Source: Deltaproteobacteria bacterium (GTDB lineage: Bacteria; Desulfobacterota; DSM-4660; Desulfatiglandales; B25-G16). Taken from it: 6,592 nucleotides of DNA. Made by a program: the position numbers and the translations under genes. The stretch is taken from contig JAFDHR010000249.1 in NCBI GenBank assembly GCA_019308645.1, positions 1 to 6,592 of the forward strand. The letters are read 5' to 3'. Below are positions 4,307-6,592 of the stretch, piece after piece (positions within the stretch are counted from its first letter, which is position 1; every line of letters starts with the position of its first letter). Below the pieces are notes generated by a model, which was not told the DNA's origin, ran no database searches, and worked only from the letters and a program-made list of their open reading frames with translations.

Positions 4307-6583
4307 CAACTTTCTCCACCTTGTTCCATCTTTGGTGTCAACAACCTCAACCCCCAATTGCTTTAGTTCATCCCTTATCTTATCAGCCTTTGCCCAATTC
4401 TTTTTTTGCCGAGCATCATCCCTTTCTTGAGTTAATTCTTCTATCTGTTGAGAGGGTTCTACCTCTGCCAGATCCATTACCATGAGCACTGAGTTGAGCT
4501 TGGATAGAATAGCTTCAATCTTATCTCGATCAGATGGGGCTAAGCCTTTGGAATCCATTATACGATTGATATGATGCATAAATTCAAAAAGCGCAGCCAG
4601 GGCAGGTGCAATATTAAGATCATCATCCATTGCCTGTATAAATGTATGTCTAAGATCATAGATCAATTGATCAATTTCGCTATTATGTGGGGCTTTTTGG
4701 CAGGAGCGGAGCTTATGGGTGAATCTATCTAACCGGGAGACTGTATTTTTTGCTATAGTTAGCTTTGACCATGAAAAATCAATCGCTTTTCTGTAATGCA
4801 TCGTAATAAGCCAGTATCTAATTTCTCTTCCAGTGTAACCTTTATTTAGTGCATCTCTAAGGGTGATAGTTTTTTCTCTTACCAGTTCATTATGGATCCA
4901 GTGGTTAACTAATGGCTTACCAGTAAGGGATTCTAATATGGCTATATTGTTTTCGTGATGTGGAAAGACCATGTCGGTACTGCCAGTATGAATGTCAAAG
5001 CTTTCGCCAAGATATTTCATGACCATGGCAGCACATTCTATATGCCAGCTGGGTCGAACGTTTCCCCACCTGGTAGAAAAAAATATCCCTCTTTTGAGTT
5101 CATTCAATGTTGATCTCTTGAGCAGGGTAAAGTCCCTTGGGTTATCTTTTTCATACCTGTCAAGGTCAACTGTTTTGCCTACCCTGATTTTGTTTAAATC
5201 TACCCTTGAAAGTTTACCATAGTCCTTAAAACGGGAGATGTCGAAGTAGACAGAGCGTAATCTTTCATAGGCAAAACCCTTTTCTAAGAGTTTTTGAGTA
5301 ATATCTATCATCTCTTCAACATGCTCGCTGGCCAGGGGATAACTGGCTGCCCTTTTGATATTGAGATTGTCCATATCTTTAAGGAATTCCTGATAATATT
5401 TCTGGGTGAACGTAGTTACCTCTTCACCCGCAGCCTCTGCTCCCTGAATGGTTTTATCATCCAGATCGGTAATGTTTATTATATGTGTTACAGCAAAACC
5501 ATTAAACTCAAGGTAACGTCTCAGGAGGTCAGCTACAACATATCTCCTGCAGTCAGCAAGATCTATTAATTTTGATACTGTGGGTCCACAGGAATAGATA
5601 GAGACCTCGTTCTCTCTTATGGGGATGAAGGCATCCTTTTGCCTGCTCAGCGTATTATAGAATTTGATGTTAGTCTTTTTTCTGTCCATAAATAGATTGG
5701 TGCTCAGGTATCGTTCACCTCCATCTGGAAAGATAGCCACAAGGGCACCCTCTTTTATCTCTTGTGCTACCTTAAGAGTAGCGGCCATGGCTGCACCTGA
5801 ACTCATACCAACAAAGATGCCTTCTTCTTTGGCAAGCCTCCTTGTCATCTGGAAGGCCTCTTCATCTTCAATATGGACAGTGCGATCAAGAAGATTTTTA
5901 TCAAATATCTCTGGGCGATAGGATTCCTTCATATTTTTCATTCCCTGGATATTATGGCCCAGATAGGGCTCGACTCCCACTATCTTGATTTTTGGGTTGT
6001 ACTCCTTTAATCTCTTTGAAAGACCCATTACCGTACCTGTAGTGCCCATAGCGGCTACCACCATGGTCACTTTACCACCAGTCTGTTCCCAAATCTCGAC
6101 GGCAGTTCCGTTATAATGGGACTTCCAGTTGCTTTCATTATTAAATTGGTCTGCCAGCCAGTATTTGTCTGGCTCTTCTCTGAAAAGACTATATGCCTCT
6201 TCAATAGCGCCATCAGTGGCAAGACGGGATGGGGTAAAACGAAGATCCGCACCCAATGCCTTTAGTATCTTCCTTCTTTCCTCACTCACTGAATCAGACA
6301 TGGTGAGCACAAGGCTGTAACCCTTAATAGCAGCAACAAGCGCGAGGCCTATTCCTGTATTACCACTTGTTGCCTCTACAATTATTTTATCCTTGGTTAA
6401 TTGACCATTTCTTTCTGCCTGCTCTATCATAGAAAGGGCTACCCTATCTTTAATCGATCCCCCGGGATTGAAGCATTCAAGCTTTGCAAAGATTTTGACC
6501 CTATCGTTTTTGTTAAGATTTGTTATTGGGACGATAGGTGTATTTCCAATCGTATCTAAAATGTTATTGTATTTTTTGGTCAC
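4274..6583 (-). CDS. Cysteine synthase fused to a degenerate cysteinyl-tRNA synthetase-like module
   Basis: A 769-residue fusion. Residues 1-300 form a fold-type II PLP cysteine synthase, making cysteine from an activated serine and sulfide: TIGNTP (11-16), PGGSIKDR with PLP lysine K45, TSGNTG (72-77), phosphate loop GTTGT (180-184, CysM-like), GMSSGAA (259-265) and FPDGGERYLST (285-295). Residues 305-758 follow CysRS end to end (KFYNTLSRQK, CGPTV, NITDLDD, WHIECAAM, FPHHEN, RYWLITMHYRKAIDFS, AMDDDLN, RWRK). Aminoacylation features are lost: HIGH aligns to DLAD (341-344), MSKSLGN is deleted between K571 and T572, and the fourth zinc-ligand position is Asn546 rather than Glu; C332, C517 and H542 remain. 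The module may be a sensor or regulator rather than an enzyme (inference). The GTG start at 6581-6583 suits CysK length, but no ribosome site shows in the nine bases left, and an upstream start is possible. The last ten residues derive from the antisense tRNA. The GTTGT loop leaves CysK versus CysM undecided, so no symbol is given. Confidence 0.92.
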   Translation of the reverse strand: MTKKYNNILDTIGNTPIVPITNLNKNDRVKIFAKLECFNPGGSIKDRVALSMIEQAERNGQLTKDKIIVEATSGNTGIGLALVAAIKGYSLVLTMSDSVSEERRKILKALGADLRFTPSRLATDGAIEEAYSLFREEPDKYWLADQFNNESNWKSHYNGTAVEIWEQTGGKVTMVVAAMGTTGTVMGLSKRLKEYNPKIKIVGVEPYLGHNIQGMKNMKESYRPEIFDKNLLDRTVHIEDEEAFQMTRRLAKEEGIFVGMSSGAAMAATLKVAQEIKEGALVAIFPDGGERYLSTNLFMDRKKTNIKFYNTLSRQKDAFIPIRENEVSIYSCGPTVSKLIDLADCRRYVVADLLRRYLEFNGFAVTHIINITDLDDKTIQGAEAAGEEVTTFTQKYYQEFLKDMDNLNIKRAASYPLASEHVEEMIDITQKLLEKGFAYERLRSVYFDISRFKDYGKLSRVDLNKIRVGKTVDLDRYEKDNPRDFTLLKRSTLNELKRGIFFSTRWGNVRPSWHIECAAMVMKYLGESFDIHTGSTDMVFPHHENNIAILESLTGKPLVNHWIHNELVREKTITLRDALNKGYTGREIRYWLITMHYRKAIDFSWSKLTIAKNTVSRLDRFTHKLRSCQKAPHNSEIDQLIYDLRHTFIQAMDDDLNIAPALAALFEFMHHINRIMDSKGLAPSDRDKIEAILSKLNSVLMVMDLAEVEPSQQIEELTQERDDARQKKNWAKADKIRDELKQLGVEVVDTKDGTRWRKLWRRERDSNPR

Positions 6584-6592
6584 TATTTTTTG

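Noticed and set aside
4992..6320. Several plus-strand ORFs of 60-90 codons, and a short minus-strand one near 6067-6252
   Set aside because: All are shadows of the long cysK-cysS-like frame, which has motifs along its entire length.
4214..6583. A functional link between the tRNA-Ser genes and the cysteine synthase (serine to cysteine)
   Set aside because: Both tRNAs are ordinary serine tRNAs with standard anticodons and CCA; proximity alone does not support a pathway link.

Overview
The window is AT-rich bacterial DNA. It mixes an accessory region on the left (about 1-3300), a tRNA-Ser / repeat block in the middle (3308-4306) and a metabolic gene on the right (4274-6583). No ribosomal or other marker protein fixes the taxonomy. 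Encoded CCA tails on both tRNAs, Shine-Dalgarno-type starts, a sigma70-type tRNA promoter and a four-helix-bundle (S23/IVP family) gene with hairpin repeats fit an environmental, probably anaerobic Gram-negative-type lineage. That placement is inference.

Left region, all protein genes on the minus strand. (1) A possible partial ORF runs off the left edge; its start overlaps the stop of the next gene and contains a 12-bp tandem repeat. (2) An intact Fic-domain AMPylator-type protein has an N-terminal self-inhibitory motif and a C-terminal winged helix. (3) A 100-residue protein consists only of the RadC N-terminal helix-hairpin-helix domain, without the metalloprotease-like half. (4) A two-gene toxin-antitoxin operon encodes an XRE-HTH + Panacea (DUF4065) antitoxin followed, with 17 bp overlap, by a RelE/ParE-like toxin. 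About 390 bp without a gene then lead to the tRNA block.

Middle block, plus strand. tRNA-Ser(UGA) has a near-consensus promoter (TTGACG-N17-TATACA). Two tandem, diverged copies of a repeat unit follow. Each begins with a GGAAATTT hairpin element and ends in a TAGTA-CCCC-GC motif. The first unit carries a four-helix-bundle gene broken by a roughly 100-bp insertion with 11-bp terminal inverted repeats; the second carries no gene and ends in a GC-rich hairpin just before tRNA-Ser(GCU).

Right region, minus strand. One long ORF fuses a complete PLP-dependent cysteine synthase (about residues 1-300) to a full-length cysteinyl-tRNA synthetase-like module (about 305-758). The synthetase half has lost HIGH (aligned residues DLAD), has an in-frame deletion removing MSKSLGN of the KMSKS loop, and has Asn in place of the fourth zinc ligand (Glu). 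It therefore looks like a pseudo-synthetase kept as part of a cysteine synthase. Its last ten codons and stop are read antisense from the 3' end of tRNA-Ser(GCU). This fusion is the most interesting feature of the window; the tRNA-bounded repeat cassette is second.
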